A DNA stretch of 64,000 bases, taken from Paracoccaceae bacterium. Its GTDB lineage: Bacteria > Pseudomonadota > Alphaproteobacteria > Rhodobacterales > Rhodobacteraceae. Positions 25,606 through 35,017 of this stretch are shown one piece after another; the first letter of the stretch is position 1, and every line of letters begins with the position of its first letter. The stretch spans positions 15,317-79,316 of the forward strand of contig JAGRDO010000014.1 of the NCBI GenBank assembly GCA_020447005.1. The letters are read 5' to 3'. The notes under the pieces were generated by a model that did no database searches, was not told the DNA's origin, and saw only the letters and a program-made list of their open reading frames with translations. Position numbers and translations under genes: made by a program.

Positions 25606-26466
25606 ATGCGCCACCCTATCCTGATTTCCCTCTGCATCGCGGGGGCGATGGGCCTGTCGGCCTGTCAGAAAGATTCCGAGGCCGAAGTCGAACGCGCCTT
25701 GAAGGACATCAATGTCATCGACGAATCCAATCTGAACGACGTGATGCTGAACGCGTCCGACCCGAACGAGGCGGTCGCCTATTTCTCCAAGGCCGCGACC
25801 AGCAACCCGGACCGGATCGACCTGCGCCGGGGGCTTGCCAAGGCGCTGGTGCGGGCGAAAAAGCCGACCGAGGCCGCGCAGGTCTGGCGGACGGTGATCG
25901 CCAGCAAGGAGGGAACGAACGACGACCGCGTGATGCTGGCCGATGCGCTGATCCGGGCCAACCAGTGGCAGCAGGCCGAGGCGGAACTGAACACGATTCC
26001 GCCCACCTATGAAACCTATGAGCGTTACCGTCTTGAAGCGATGGTGGCCGACGCCAACAAGAAATGGTCGAAGGCCGACAGTTTCTATGAAACCGCTTTC
26101 GGGCTGACGACGAAGCCGGCCAGCGTCCTGAACAACTGGGGCTATTCCAAGCTGACGCGCGGGGAATATTCGGCCGCCGAGAAGCTGTTCAACGAGGCGC
26201 TGACCTATGACAGCGCGAACTTCACCACCAAGAACAACCTTGTCCTGTCGCGGGCCGCGCAACGCAAATACACGATGCCGATCATCCCGATGACCCAGTC
26301 CGAACGTGCGCAGCTTCTCTACACATCGGCCCTGAGCGCGATCAAGCAGGGCGACGTCACCATCGGCAAGAGCATGCTTGAGGACGCGGTCGAGACCAGC
26401 CCGCGCTACTTCGAGGAAGCCGCGCGCGCGCTTGAGGCGCTGAATTCAACCGTCGTGAAGGGCTGA
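25606..26466 (+). CDS. second TPR lipoprotein of the tad locus
   Basis: A 286-residue lipoprotein: MGLSACQ lipobox with C20, then TPR-like repeats at about 60-230 (PNEAVAYFSKAATSNP, RRGLAKALVRAKKPTEAA, NNWGYSKLTRGEYSAAEKLF). It is a second TadD-like factor, probably assisting secretin or pilotin function; two TPR lipoproteins in tandem are common in alphaproteobacterial Tad loci. It is 5 bp before the prepilin peptidase gene. Confidence 0.88.
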   Translation: MRHPILISLCIAGAMGLSACQKDSEAEVERALKDINVIDESNLNDVMLNASDPNEAVAYFSKAATSNPDRIDLRRGLAKALVRAKKPTEAAQVWRTVIASKEGTNDDRVMLADALIRANQWQQAEAELNTIPPTYETYERYRLEAMVADANKKWSKADSFYETAFGLTTKPASVLNNWGYSKLTRGEYSAAEKLFNEALTYDSANFTTKNNLVLSRAAQRKYTMPIIPMTQSERAQLLYTSALSAIKQGDVTIGKSMLEDAVETSPRYFEEAARALEALNSTVVKG

Positions 26467-26470
26467 TCGC

Positions 26471-27010
26471 ATGCTGGGGCTGGACGGGGAAACCGCGACG
26501 AAGATCCTGCTGCTTTGCGTTCTGCCGGTTTGCGCCTGGGTGGCGTGGTCCGACCTGAAGACGATGAAAATCCCGAACCGGTCGGTTCTGGCCGTGATGG
26601 CGATCTTCTTCTTTGTCGGGCTTCTGGTCTATCCGCTGGAGACATGGGCGTGGCGCTGGCTGAATTTCGTGGTTGTCCTTGGTATCGGGTTCATCCTGAA
26701 CGCGGTTGCCGGTGTGGGCGGGGGCGACGCGAAATTCGCCGCCGCCGCCGCGCCCTATTTCAACCCCGCCTCGCTGCCGCTGGTGCTGCCGCTTTTCGCG
26801 GCCTTCCTGCTTGGGGCGTTCGTCGCGCATCGTATCCTGCGCGCGATCCCCTTGGTCCGGCGGCTGACGCCGGACTGGGTTTCGTGGAAGCGCAAGGATT
26901 TCCCGATGGGCCTTGCCCTTGTCGGAACCTTCGTCACCTATCTGGCGCTGGTGGCTTTCCCTGATTTCCGTCAGGGATTTGTCGATTTGCTGACCGCAAG
27001 CAAGACGTAA
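26471..27010 (+). CDS. cpaA: A24 prepilin peptidase (CpaA/TadV)
   Basis: A 179-residue polytopic aspartic protease that removes Flp leaders after glycine. The catalytic aspartates are D28 in AWSDLKTMKIPN and D86 in GVGGGDAKFA. Four or five hydrophobic segments are visible. It has no N-methyltransferase domain, as expected for TadV-type enzymes. The last 40 bp overlap, tail to tail, with the minus-strand membrane protein gene. Confidence 0.93.
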   Translation: MLGLDGETATKILLLCVLPVCAWVAWSDLKTMKIPNRSVLAVMAIFFFVGLLVYPLETWAWRWLNFVVVLGIGFILNAVAGVGGGDAKFAAAAAPYFNPASLPLVLPLFAAFLLGAFVAHRILRAIPLVRRLTPDWVSWKRKDFPMGLALVGTFVTYLALVAFPDFRQGFVDLLTASKT

Positions 27011-28605
27011 AGTTCGGTGCGGCGCAGTTCGGTCAGGCTGCGCCCGCTTTCGGTCAGTGCCTTCAGCATGCCCGCGCGCAGTTTGGTTGACATCGGGCAG
27101 AGCGGCACCACCACGTAATCGGCATTGTCGATGCCGGGCAGGCCGCCATAGGTCCAGGGTGCGGCGCCGCGCACCGGTTTGAAATCACCGAACATCCAAT
27201 AGGCCGAGAAGAGGTCGGTTCCGATAAGGTGGCTGCCGCCATAGCCCGCCGCCGCAAGATCGGCGGTCACGGTTTCGAACCATGCGTTCGTGCCGCCTTC
27301 AAGCTGGCATTCGGGCAGGGCTTGGCCGTTCAGCATCGCAGGATCGGGCCGTTCGGTCCGCGACCGGTAGGACGCAAAGGGCGTATCCGACCCGTCATAG
27401 GGCGATGTGCGGTTGACCGTGTAAAGCCGGGGCCCGAAGGCCAGGACATCCGCCGTGGCGGGCATGCCGGGCAGAAGCGGCACGAAATCCTTGGTGTCCA
27501 TCGCCAGATGCCGCCACGGGCTGAAGGCAAGGTTGATGGCCGTGGGCAGGCCGAAGGCAAGGCAGAGGATCGCGGCCCGGGTCAGCGCCCTTCGCAGATC
27601 CCAGCCCAGCCCGTTCGTCACCCCCATCGCGCCGGGCCGCAGCGTCACGAAGATCAGCGCCAGAAGGTAAAGCCATTGCGGATCGTTCCCGAAGTTCTGG
27701 TAGGTGATGTAGAAAAGCCCCGGCACAAGCAGAAGAAGCGCCATCCCCTCGACCGCGCGCCCGGCCTGACGCAAGAGGATCACACCGGCAAGGGCGGTGA
27801 TGCTGCCCCCGGCATAAAGCGGCAGGGTGATCGTGTCGCCAAGGCTTTCGCCCGGCTGCTGGCGAATGTCCGAACCGGCAACCGCCAGAAGATCGCCAAG
27901 ATAGGCGAGCCAGAATTGCGGACCGGCAAGCAACGTGACCACAAGCGCCGCGGCCAGCCCGGCGATGAGGGCCCAGAGGATCGCCCGAAGGCGCCGCCGT
28001 GCAAGCAAGGCAACCAGAAGCGCGGGCGACAGGGCCACGAAATAGGTCACCTTGATCAGGACAAGCGCCGCCATGCCCAGCCCGATCAGGATCCCCTCCA
28101 GCCGTTCGTGCCCTGCCCCGGCCGGTTCCATGATCGCCAGGGGCACGATGATATAGGCGATGGCCCATGCCCAGCGATTGTAATGCATGGAAATCGACAC
28201 GGCCTTGTGCGCCTCGCCATGAACGAGGGCAAGGCAGAGGACCAGAACCGAGGCGCAGAAGACATATTGCCAGACCCCGTGAAACCGGCTGCGGGCGACA
28301 TGGATCGCGGGCGGCAGAAGCGTGGCCGCGACAAGGATCTGGCCATAGAAGATGGCATGGCCAAGCCCGGCGCCGGCCTTGACGAACAGCACGACCGGCG
28401 CAAGTGCCAGAATGCCGATCGGGGTCATGAAGTCGAGATGCGGCCACTCGCCAGAGGCCATGCGCAGCACCAGCTCGGCCAGATGCATCGTGTCGCCTTC
28501 GTGCTTGCCAAGGTAAAACGCGCCCTTGAGCAGCGGCGCCGCGCCGAACAGCACCAGAAGACACAGCGAAAACAGCCAGAGATTTATTGGTCTAACGCGG
28601 TTCAT
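26971..28605 (-). CDS. polytopic GT-C-like membrane protein, putative glycosyltransferase
   Basis: A 544-residue inner-membrane protein with about ten hydrophobic segments and a roughly 140-residue soluble C-terminal domain. The first periplasmic loop contains KHEGDTMHLAELV (D38, E44) and PHLDFMTPIG (D58), an acidic arrangement typical of GT-C glycosyltransferases that use polyprenyl-phosphate sugars. I do not recognise a named family. The start at 28605 is the first ATG preceding the first TM segment. It is convergent with the prepilin peptidase (40-bp overlap) and diverges from the AAA+ gene. Acceptor and donor are unknown; the nearby pentose module makes pilus or envelope glycosylation plausible. 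Confidence 0.7.
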   Translation of the reverse strand: MNRVRPINLWLFSLCLLVLFGAAPLLKGAFYLGKHEGDTMHLAELVLRMASGEWPHLDFMTPIGILALAPVVLFVKAGAGLGHAIFYGQILVAATLLPPAIHVARSRFHGVWQYVFCASVLVLCLALVHGEAHKAVSISMHYNRWAWAIAYIIVPLAIMEPAGAGHERLEGILIGLGMAALVLIKVTYFVALSPALLVALLARRRLRAILWALIAGLAAALVVTLLAGPQFWLAYLGDLLAVAGSDIRQQPGESLGDTITLPLYAGGSITALAGVILLRQAGRAVEGMALLLLVPGLFYITYQNFGNDPQWLYLLALIFVTLRPGAMGVTNGLGWDLRRALTRAAILCLAFGLPTAINLAFSPWRHLAMDTKDFVPLLPGMPATADVLAFGPRLYTVNRTSPYDGSDTPFASYRSRTERPDPAMLNGQALPECQLEGGTNAWFETVTADLAAAGYGGSHLIGTDLFSAYWMFGDFKPVRGAAPWTYGGLPGIDNADYVVVPLCPMSTKLRAGMLKALTESGRSLTELRRTELYVLLAVSKSTNP

Positions 28606-28750
28606 TCGGCCCAATGATCCTGAATTGTTTCCATGTTTTGGCCACAATAGCCCGGCAGATTGGCGCTGTGAATCCCAATGCGGCCTGCCCGGTGCGGAAG
28701 CATCCGAAACGGGCATTTTCGCCGATTGCGCGCCTGGAAGGTCTGACCGA

Positions 28751-30061
28751 ATGAACATGCAAGTGCCAAATGTCATTGCGCCCACCCCGCCGCGTTCGAT
28801 GGGCGATACCGGCCTTTCGATGGTGATGATGCGCGACATCCTTCTGAAGACGATGTTCCGCATGAACCTTGAAACGGTTTCGGAGATTTCGCGCACCATC
28901 GCGATGCCAATTCCGGTGACGCAGGAGCTGATCGACCTTGCCCGTGGCCAGAAACTTCTGGAAGCGACGGGGACGCTGCATGCCAACTCGGGCGGCGAGA
29001 TGGGGTATCAGCTGGCCGATGCGGGCAAGGCGCGCGCCCTCGACGCGCTGTCGCAATCGGAATATTACGGCGCCATGCCGGTGCCCTTGGACGTCTACCG
29101 CGAACAGGTCAAGAAACAGTCGATCCGCAACGTCCGCATGACCCGCCAGCAACTGACCGGGGCCATGGGGCATCTGATCCTTCCCGACGAATTGCTGGAT
29201 CACCTCGGGCCCGCGGTCGGTGCCGGGCGCTCGATCCTGATGTATGGCCCGCCGGGCAACGGCAAATCCTCGATCTCGAACGGGATCCGCGATGCGATCG
29301 GCGACAAGATCTTTGTGCCGCGCGCCATCGAATATGCCGGGCAGGTGATCACGGTCTATGACCCGATCGTGCACAGTGCGGCCGAACAATCCGAGGACGA
29401 TCCCTCGATGTTGCGCCGGTCTTCGAACCGGTTCGACAACCGCTATGTGCTGTGCGAGCGTCCGACGGTGATTACCGGCGGTGAACTGTCGCTCGACATG
29501 CTCGACCTGACCTATAACCCGACGGCGCGGACCTATACCGCGTCCTTGCAGATGAAAGCCACCGGCGGCGTGTTCATCATCGACGACCTTGGCCGTCAGG
29601 CCGAGCCGCCGCAGAAGATCGTCAACCGCTGGATCGTTCCCCTTGAGGAAAACCGCGATATCCTTGCCCTGCAATCGGGCGAGAAGTTCGAGGTGCCCTT
29701 CGATACGCTGGTGATCTTCTCGACCAACTTCCACCCGAACGAGATCTTCGACAAGGCGGCGCTGCGCCGGATCTTCTTCAAGATCAAGATCGACGGGCCG
29801 AACCAGGAAATGTTCCTGAAAATCTTCGCGATGGTGGCAAAGAAAAAGAAGATGCCGCTTAACGAAAAGGCGCTTTTGCACCTGCTGAAGACCAAGTATC
29901 CGACAATCAACAACATCTACGCGAACTATCAGCCGGTTTTCCTGATCGACCAGATGATTTCGATTTGCGAATTCGAGGGCATCCCCTATCAAATGACGCC
30001 AGAGCTGATCGACCGGGCATGGGCCAATATGTTCGTAAGAGACGAAAAGATCGTTCACTGA
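28751..30061 (+). CDS. AAA+ ATPase, uncharacterised
   Basis: A 436-residue protein. The AAA+ core has Walker A GPPGNGKS (166-173), Walker B VFIIDD (274-279), sensor-1 FSTN (323-326) and an arginine pair at LRR (338-340). No sigma54 GAFTGA loop is present. The N-terminal 140 residues form a separate domain of unknown role that includes GTLHANSGGEMGYQLADAGKA-like helix-turn segments. Similar ATPases occur next to Tad loci in Rhodobacterales, so a link to pilus control is possible. The stop overlaps the next start (TGATG). Confidence 0.8.
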   Translation: MNMQVPNVIAPTPPRSMGDTGLSMVMMRDILLKTMFRMNLETVSEISRTIAMPIPVTQELIDLARGQKLLEATGTLHANSGGEMGYQLADAGKARALDALSQSEYYGAMPVPLDVYREQVKKQSIRNVRMTRQQLTGAMGHLILPDELLDHLGPAVGAGRSILMYGPPGNGKSSISNGIRDAIGDKIFVPRAIEYAGQVITVYDPIVHSAAEQSEDDPSMLRRSSNRFDNRYVLCERPTVITGGELSLDMLDLTYNPTARTYTASLQMKATGGVFIIDDLGRQAEPPQKIVNRWIVPLEENRDILALQSGEKFEVPFDTLVIFSTNFHPNEIFDKAALRRIFFKIKIDGPNQEMFLKIFAMVAKKKKMPLNEKALLHLLKTKYPTINNIYANYQPVFLIDQMISICEFEGIPYQMTPELIDRAWANMFVRDEKIVH

Positions 30062-30834
30062 TGCCAGAGATCGGGATCGCCGGAACCGGGGCCGCAGCGC
30101 GACTGTTTGCGCTGCGCTTGGCATCGGCGGGTTTGCAGGCGGTGCAGATCGCGCCCCAAAGCCGGGCGTCCGAGCTTTCGGCCGGGATGCGCGCGCTGCG
30201 CACGCTTGTTCTGGCACCGCGCGACATTCTGGAAACCGAAGCCTTGCTTTTCGAGGGGCAGTGTCTGGCGTCGACCCTTCCGCTGCTCGACACGATCATC
30301 ATCGCGGCGACGCTTCATCCGCGATTCGTGCGGGCCCTGCGTGGCCGGATCGATGCCGGTATCGGATTGGTCGATGCGCCATGGACGGGCACGCTGCGTG
30401 CCGCCGAAGAGGGGCAGATATCCTTCTTTCTGGGTGGCGAAAGCGCTGTCATCGCGCGGCATGAGCACCTGTTTTCGGCGCTTGCCCGCGGAGCCGTCCG
30501 CATGGGCGAGTTCGGCACCGGCATGTCGGCCAAGATCCTCAGCGATCACTTCGCGGTGGCTTCGGGCGCCCTGACGCGGCTTGCGCTCGACTGGGCCGAA
30601 GCCCAGGGACTTGACGAAGCACATATGCTCGACATTGCCGGCAAGCTCTTGATGGCGCCGGAGATGCCCGGTTTCGGTTGCGATCTTGGCGACGGGGCGG
30701 GTGATGACCGGATCAGCGATCTCATGCGCGGGATCGAAGCATCCTTCGATACCGCACTTGCGGGGGCGCATCTGACCCCGCCGCGACGGACGCGGCAAAT
30801 CACACCGGGCGCGAGGCCCCGCCCGCTTCACTAG
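30061..30834 (+). CDS. NAD(P)-binding beta-hydroxyacid dehydrogenase-like protein
   Basis: A 257-residue protein resembling 3-hydroxyisobutyrate dehydrogenases. The N-terminal Rossmann motif is GIAGTGAAARLFA, and the later GTGMSAKILSDHFAVASGAL corresponds to the catalytic-lysine helix of the family. The signature DAPVSGG region reads DAPWTGT, so substrate recognition may differ or activity may be lost. It is translationally coupled to the AAA+ ATPase (1-nt overlap), an unexpected partnership for a metabolic dehydrogenase. Confidence 0.7.
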   Translation: MPEIGIAGTGAAARLFALRLASAGLQAVQIAPQSRASELSAGMRALRTLVLAPRDILETEALLFEGQCLASTLPLLDTIIIAATLHPRFVRALRGRIDAGIGLVDAPWTGTLRAAEEGQISFFLGGESAVIARHEHLFSALARGAVRMGEFGTGMSAKILSDHFAVASGALTRLALDWAEAQGLDEAHMLDIAGKLLMAPEMPGFGCDLGDGAGDDRISDLMRGIEASFDTALAGAHLTPPRRTRQITPGARPRPLH

Positions 30835-30868
30835 TTGCAGCGCGGGCCGGCAAGTCTAGACTGCCGGA

Positions 30869-33289
30869 ATGCGCCCCTTGCCATCACAGTTCCACACCTG
30901 GTTTTCTGCCCGCGGATGGCAGATCCATCCCCATCAGCAGGCGCTGCTGGATCGGGCCGATCACCCCGCGCTGCTTCTGGTCGCGCCGACCGGGGGCGGC
31001 AAGACATTGGCGGGTTTCCTGCCGACGCTGGCCGAACTGGCCGAACTGGCCGGGCAGGGGCCGGGGCGGGGCGGGCTGCACACGCTTTATATCTCGCCGC
31101 TCAAGGCCCTTGCGGCCGACATCAGGCGCAACCTCTCGCGCCCCATCGCCGAAATGGACCTGCCGATCCGGGTCGAGGACAGGACGGGCGATACCTCACA
31201 GACGAAACGCCGCCGGCAGCGGGCCGACCCGCCGCATATCCTTCTGACCACGCCGGAAAGCCTTGCGCTTCTGCTCAGCTATGAGGACGCGCCACGCATT
31301 TTCGCGGGGTTGTCGCGGGTCATCATCGACGAGGTCCACGCGCTTTCCGAATCCAAGCGCGGGGACCAATTGATGCTGGCGCTTGCGCGGCTTTCGGGCC
31401 TTGCCCCCGGGCTGCGCCGCGTCGGCCTTTCGGCAACGGTCGAAGACCCGGCCGCCATCGCCCGTTTTCTTGCCCGCCACCCGGATCCTTGCGACATCAT
31501 CCATGCCGATCCGGGGCCGGACCCCGATATCGCCATGCTGCAAACCGAAGGCCCGCCCCCCTGGGCCGGTGGCGGCGGACGCTATGCCATCCCCGAGGTT
31601 CTGGCTGAAATCAGGCGCCACCGGACCACGCTGATCTTTCACAACACCCGCGCGCAGGCCGAGCTGTTCTTCCGCGACCTCTGGCTCGCGAATGACGAAG
31701 GGCTGCCGGTCGGCATCCATCACGGATCGCTTTCACGCGAGGCGCGCGAAAAGGTCGAGGCCGCCATGGTCGCCGGCGCCCTGCGCGCCGTCGTCTGCAC
31801 CGGGTCGCTGGACCTTGGCATCGACTGGGGCGATGTCGACCTCGTCATCCAGATCGGCGCGCCGAAGAACGTCAAGCGGCTGGTCCAGCGGATCGGCCGC
31901 GCGAACCACCGCTACAACGCGCCCTCCAAGGCGTTGCTGGTCCCGGCGAACCGGTGGGAGGTGGTCGAATGTCAGGCCGCGCTGCAGGCCGTGCGCGACC
32001 GCGATCTTGACGGCGACCCGCGCGGTCCGGGGCCGCGCGATGTCCTTTGCCAGCACATCCTGATTTCGGCCTGTTCGGGGCCGTTCGATGCCGACAGGCT
32101 GTTTGCCGAGGTCACGAGCGCCGGCCCCTATGCGGCGTTGTCGCGGCCCGATTTCGATGCCTGCCTGGAATTCTGCGCCACAGGAGGTTACGCGCTGCGC
32201 GCCTATGACCGCTGGCGGCGGCTTCTCTTGCGGGACGGGCTCTGGCAGCTGCGCGACCCGCGCGCGACCCGCGATATCCGCATGAATATCGGCACGATCA
32301 CCGATGCCGAAATGGTCAAGGTGCGCTGGCAGAACCGCCTTGGCGGCCAGCCTCTGGGCGAGGTCGAGGAAAGCTTCGCCTCCAAACTCGCCCCCGGCGA
32401 CACGTTCCAGATCGGCGGCAAGGTGGTGCGCTATGTCGGCCTGCGCGAGATGGCGCTCGAGGTGGCGCCTGCCCCGGGACGCGAACCGAAGATCCCCGTC
32501 TATTCCGGCACGAAATTCTCCACCTCCACACAGCTTTCCCAGCGAATCCTGCGAATGCTGGCCCAGCGGACCTGGCCGGAGCTGCCCGGCCATACGGCGG
32601 AATGGCTGGGTTTGCAGCGTGAGATCTCGCGCCTTCCGCAAAGCGACCGGCTTCTGGTCGAAACCTTCACCGCCGAAGGGCGCGCGCATCTGTGCGCTTA
32701 CGGATTCATGGGCCGGAACGCCCAGCAGACGCTGGGGCTTCTTCTGACCAAGCGCATGGAAGAGACGGGGCTCAATCCGCTTGGCTTTGTCGCTTCCGAT
32801 TACGCGACGCTCATCTGGGGGCTTGACCCGGTGCCCGATCCGGCCGCGCTGTTCGACCGGGCGGCCCTTCGGGACGGGCTGGACGGCTGGCTGGCCGGCA
32901 ATGCGGTGATGAAACGCACCTTCCGCAACGTGGCGCTGGTGGCCGGGCTGATCGTGCGCAACCATCCCGGCGCGCGGAAATCGGGACGGCAGGCCACGTT
33001 CTCCTCCGATATCCTTTACGACACGCTCAGACGGCACGACCCGGACCATCTCCTTTTGCAGGTGACGCGGGAAGAGGCGATGCGCGGCCTCGTCGGTTTC
33101 GGCCGGATCGCCGCGCTTCTCGACCGGATCGGCGGCCGGATCGATCACCTGCCGCTGTCGCGGATCCCTCCGCTGGCCGCACCGCTTTTGCTGGAACACG
33201 GGCGGGTGCCGGTCGACGGCGCCGCGCGCGAACGCCTCGCCGATGCCGAGGCCGCAAGGCTGATGGCCGAGGCCGGGCTCAGCCTGTGA
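30869..33289 (+). CDS. Lhr-type DEXH-box helicase (ligase-associated type)
   Basis: An 806-residue superfamily 2 helicase. Walker A is APTGGGKT (K45), the DEVH box is IIDEVH (D154-H157), motif VI is VQRIGRANHR, and a long C-terminal Lhr domain follows. This length and arrangement match helicases that, in many genomes, sit beside an ATP-dependent ligase, exonuclease and PdeM endonuclease in a DNA-damage cluster; none of those is nearby here. It acts on DNA or RNA-DNA hybrids by family knowledge. Its end overlaps the next minus-strand gene by 11 bp. Confidence 0.9.
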   Translation: MRPLPSQFHTWFSARGWQIHPHQQALLDRADHPALLLVAPTGGGKTLAGFLPTLAELAELAGQGPGRGGLHTLYISPLKALAADIRRNLSRPIAEMDLPIRVEDRTGDTSQTKRRRQRADPPHILLTTPESLALLLSYEDAPRIFAGLSRVIIDEVHALSESKRGDQLMLALARLSGLAPGLRRVGLSATVEDPAAIARFLARHPDPCDIIHADPGPDPDIAMLQTEGPPPWAGGGGRYAIPEVLAEIRRHRTTLIFHNTRAQAELFFRDLWLANDEGLPVGIHHGSLSREAREKVEAAMVAGALRAVVCTGSLDLGIDWGDVDLVIQIGAPKNVKRLVQRIGRANHRYNAPSKALLVPANRWEVVECQAALQAVRDRDLDGDPRGPGPRDVLCQHILISACSGPFDADRLFAEVTSAGPYAALSRPDFDACLEFCATGGYALRAYDRWRRLLLRDGLWQLRDPRATRDIRMNIGTITDAEMVKVRWQNRLGGQPLGEVEESFASKLAPGDTFQIGGKVVRYVGLREMALEVAPAPGREPKIPVYSGTKFSTSTQLSQRILRMLAQRTWPELPGHTAEWLGLQREISRLPQSDRLLVETFTAEGRAHLCAYGFMGRNAQQTLGLLLTKRMEETGLNPLGFVASDYATLIWGLDPVPDPAALFDRAALRDGLDGWLAGNAVMKRTFRNVALVAGLIVRNHPGARKSGRQATFSSDILYDTLRRHDPDHLLLQVTREEAMRGLVGFGRIAALLDRIGGRIDHLPLSRIPPLAAPLLLEHGRVPVDGAARERLADAEAARLMAEAGLSL

Positions 33290-33929
33290 CCGCCGGAAGG
33301 GTCCGCGCGGCAAGGCGCAATGCGTGGCTTGGCGCGCGCGTCGCCGCCGGCAGGGCCGGGTCATAGGCCGCGCGGACAAGCGCTGCAATCTCGGGGCGCA
33401 GGAAGATCCCGTCACCGGCCATGGCCAGCGGCGACCGCTCCTGAAACGCGGCGTCCGACCACAAGAGAATGCTCTGCACCGCGAGGTTCAGCGCGACAGT
33501 TTCGGCCGCCATCCCCGCAAGACTGTCATCCATCCGCAGAAAGGCGATGCAGGCGCGGATCGCGCCATCCGCCTCAAAACGGAAAAGCCGGTACTGATTG
33601 GCGCCCTCCGCCTCAAGCCGCGAAACCAGAGGCCCCAGCCCCTCGACCAGCCGGTCAAGTCCCGGAACCTCGGACAACTCGCGCCACTCGCGGAAAAAGA
33701 AGACCATCAGATTGGTGCCCTGCTCGGGGTCGGTCTCGGCCATCCGGTGCCCGGCCAGCGTCACCACCGCCTCGACCGCGCCCTTGATCACCGCGAGCGT
33801 GGCATCGTCGACCCCGAAGACCACCGGCACGACCGGCCGCGCCCAGCGGGCGAAAACATAATCGCCGTCCCCCCTGGTAAAATGGCTGCGGATTTCGCTT
33901 TCCTGCATCATCGCTTTCATCGTGGCCAA
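33279..33929 (-). CDS. conserved hypothetical protein
   Basis: A protein of up to 216 residues with no motif I recognise. It has no signal peptide or TM segment, and contains a GTNLMVFFFREWRELSEVPG segment and many aliphatic residues suggesting a soluble alpha/beta fold. The start is uncertain: TTG at 33929 has GGAGG only 4 nt upstream, ATG at 33920 has it 13 nt upstream. It lies downstream of ruvB and may be co-transcribed with ruvCAB. It is convergent with the helicase gene. Confidence 0.6.
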   Translation of the reverse strand: MATMKAMMQESEIRSHFTRGDGDYVFARWARPVVPVVFGVDDATLAVIKGAVEAVVTLAGHRMAETDPEQGTNLMVFFFREWRELSEVPGLDRLVEGLGPLVSRLEAEGANQYRLFRFEADGAIRACIAFLRMDDSLAGMAAETVALNLAVQSILLWSDAAFQERSPLAMAGDGIFLRPEIAALVRAAYDPALPAATRAPSHALRLAARTLPAVTG

Positions 33930-33989
33930 AATACCTCCGCCGGAGGCATAGTCGGTTCCCGCACCGGGCTCAACCGCCAGCGGCCGGGG

Positions 33990-35015
33990 CTACTTGCCGA
34001 AAAGCTCGGCCTGTGCGGCGGCGTTCGGCGCGGCAAGCCCCAGATGTGTCCAGGCCTTCGCGGCCAGCATCCGCCCGCGCGGGCTGCGCTGGATCAGGCC
34101 CTGCTGCAAAAGGAAAGGCTCGATCACCTCTTCGATCGCGTCGCGGCTTTCGGACAGCGCCGCCGAAATCGTCTCGACCCCGACCGGTCCGCCGGCATAG
34201 TTTTCGGCGATCAGCGACAGATAGCGCCGGTCGGCGCCGTCAAGGCCAAGGTGATCGACGCCGAGCCGCGTCAGCGCGGAATCGGCGATCTCTCGCGTCA
34301 GCCGCCCGTCGCCCTCGACCAGCGCGAAATCGACGACCCGGCGCAGAAGCCGGCCGGCGATCCGTGGCGTCCCGCGCGCGCGCCGCGCGATCTCGCGCGT
34401 GCCATCGCCCTCGGCCGCGATCCCCATCATCCGGGCGCCCCGCGCGACGATGTGGTCAAGCTCGGGCACCGTGTAGAATTGCAGCCGCGACGGAATGCCG
34501 AACCGGTCGCGCAAGGGTGTCGTCAAAAGGCCAAGCCGCGTCGTCGCGCCGACCAGCGTGAAGGGCTGCAACTCGATCCTGACCGTGCGCGCCGCCGGCC
34601 CTTCGCCGATGACCAGATCAAGCTCGAAATCCTCCATCGCGGGGTAAAGCACCTCTTCCACCGCGGGGTTGAGCCGATGAATCTCGTCGATGAACAGAAC
34701 GTCGCGCGGCTCAAGATTGGTCAGGATCGCGGCCAGATCGCCCGCCCGCGCCAGCACCGGACCCGAGGTCATGCGGAAATTGACACCAAGTTCCTTGGCC
34801 ATGATCTGCGCCAGCGTCGTCTTGCCCAGACCGGGCGGGCCGTGAAACAGCGTGTGGTCCATCGCCTCGCCGCGCTGGCGCGCGCTGGCGATGAAGACCC
34901 GCAGATTTGCCCGCAACTCCTCTTGCCCGACGAAATCCGACAGGCTTTGCGGCCGCATCGGGCGATCGGTATCCTCGGGTTGCGGCGCGGGCCGAAGGGT
35001 CGGGTCGGGTTCCAT
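33990..35015 (-). CDS. ruvB: Holliday junction branch migration helicase RuvB
   Basis: A 341-residue AAA+ motor. Walker A is GPPGLGKT (59-66), Walker B is LFIDEIHRL, sensor GATTRLGLL, and the C-terminal winged helix ends [11 protein letters not shown]. It forms hexamers that drive branch migration on RuvA-bound Holliday junctions. It starts 3 bp after the ruvA stop, in the order ruvC-ruvA-ruvB. Confidence 0.97.
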   Translation of the reverse strand: MEPDPTLRPAPQPEDTDRPMRPQSLSDFVGQEELRANLRVFIASARQRGEAMDHTLFHGPPGLGKTTLAQIMAKELGVNFRMTSGPVLARAGDLAAILTNLEPRDVLFIDEIHRLNPAVEEVLYPAMEDFELDLVIGEGPAARTVRIELQPFTLVGATTRLGLLTTPLRDRFGIPSRLQFYTVPELDHIVARGARMMGIAAEGDGTREIARRARGTPRIAGRLLRRVVDFALVEGDGRLTREIADSALTRLGVDHLGLDGADRRYLSLIAENYAGGPVGVETISAALSESRDAIEEVIEPFLLQQGLIQRSPRGRMLAAKAWTHLGLAAPNAAAQAELFGK

Positions 35016-35017
35016 TC

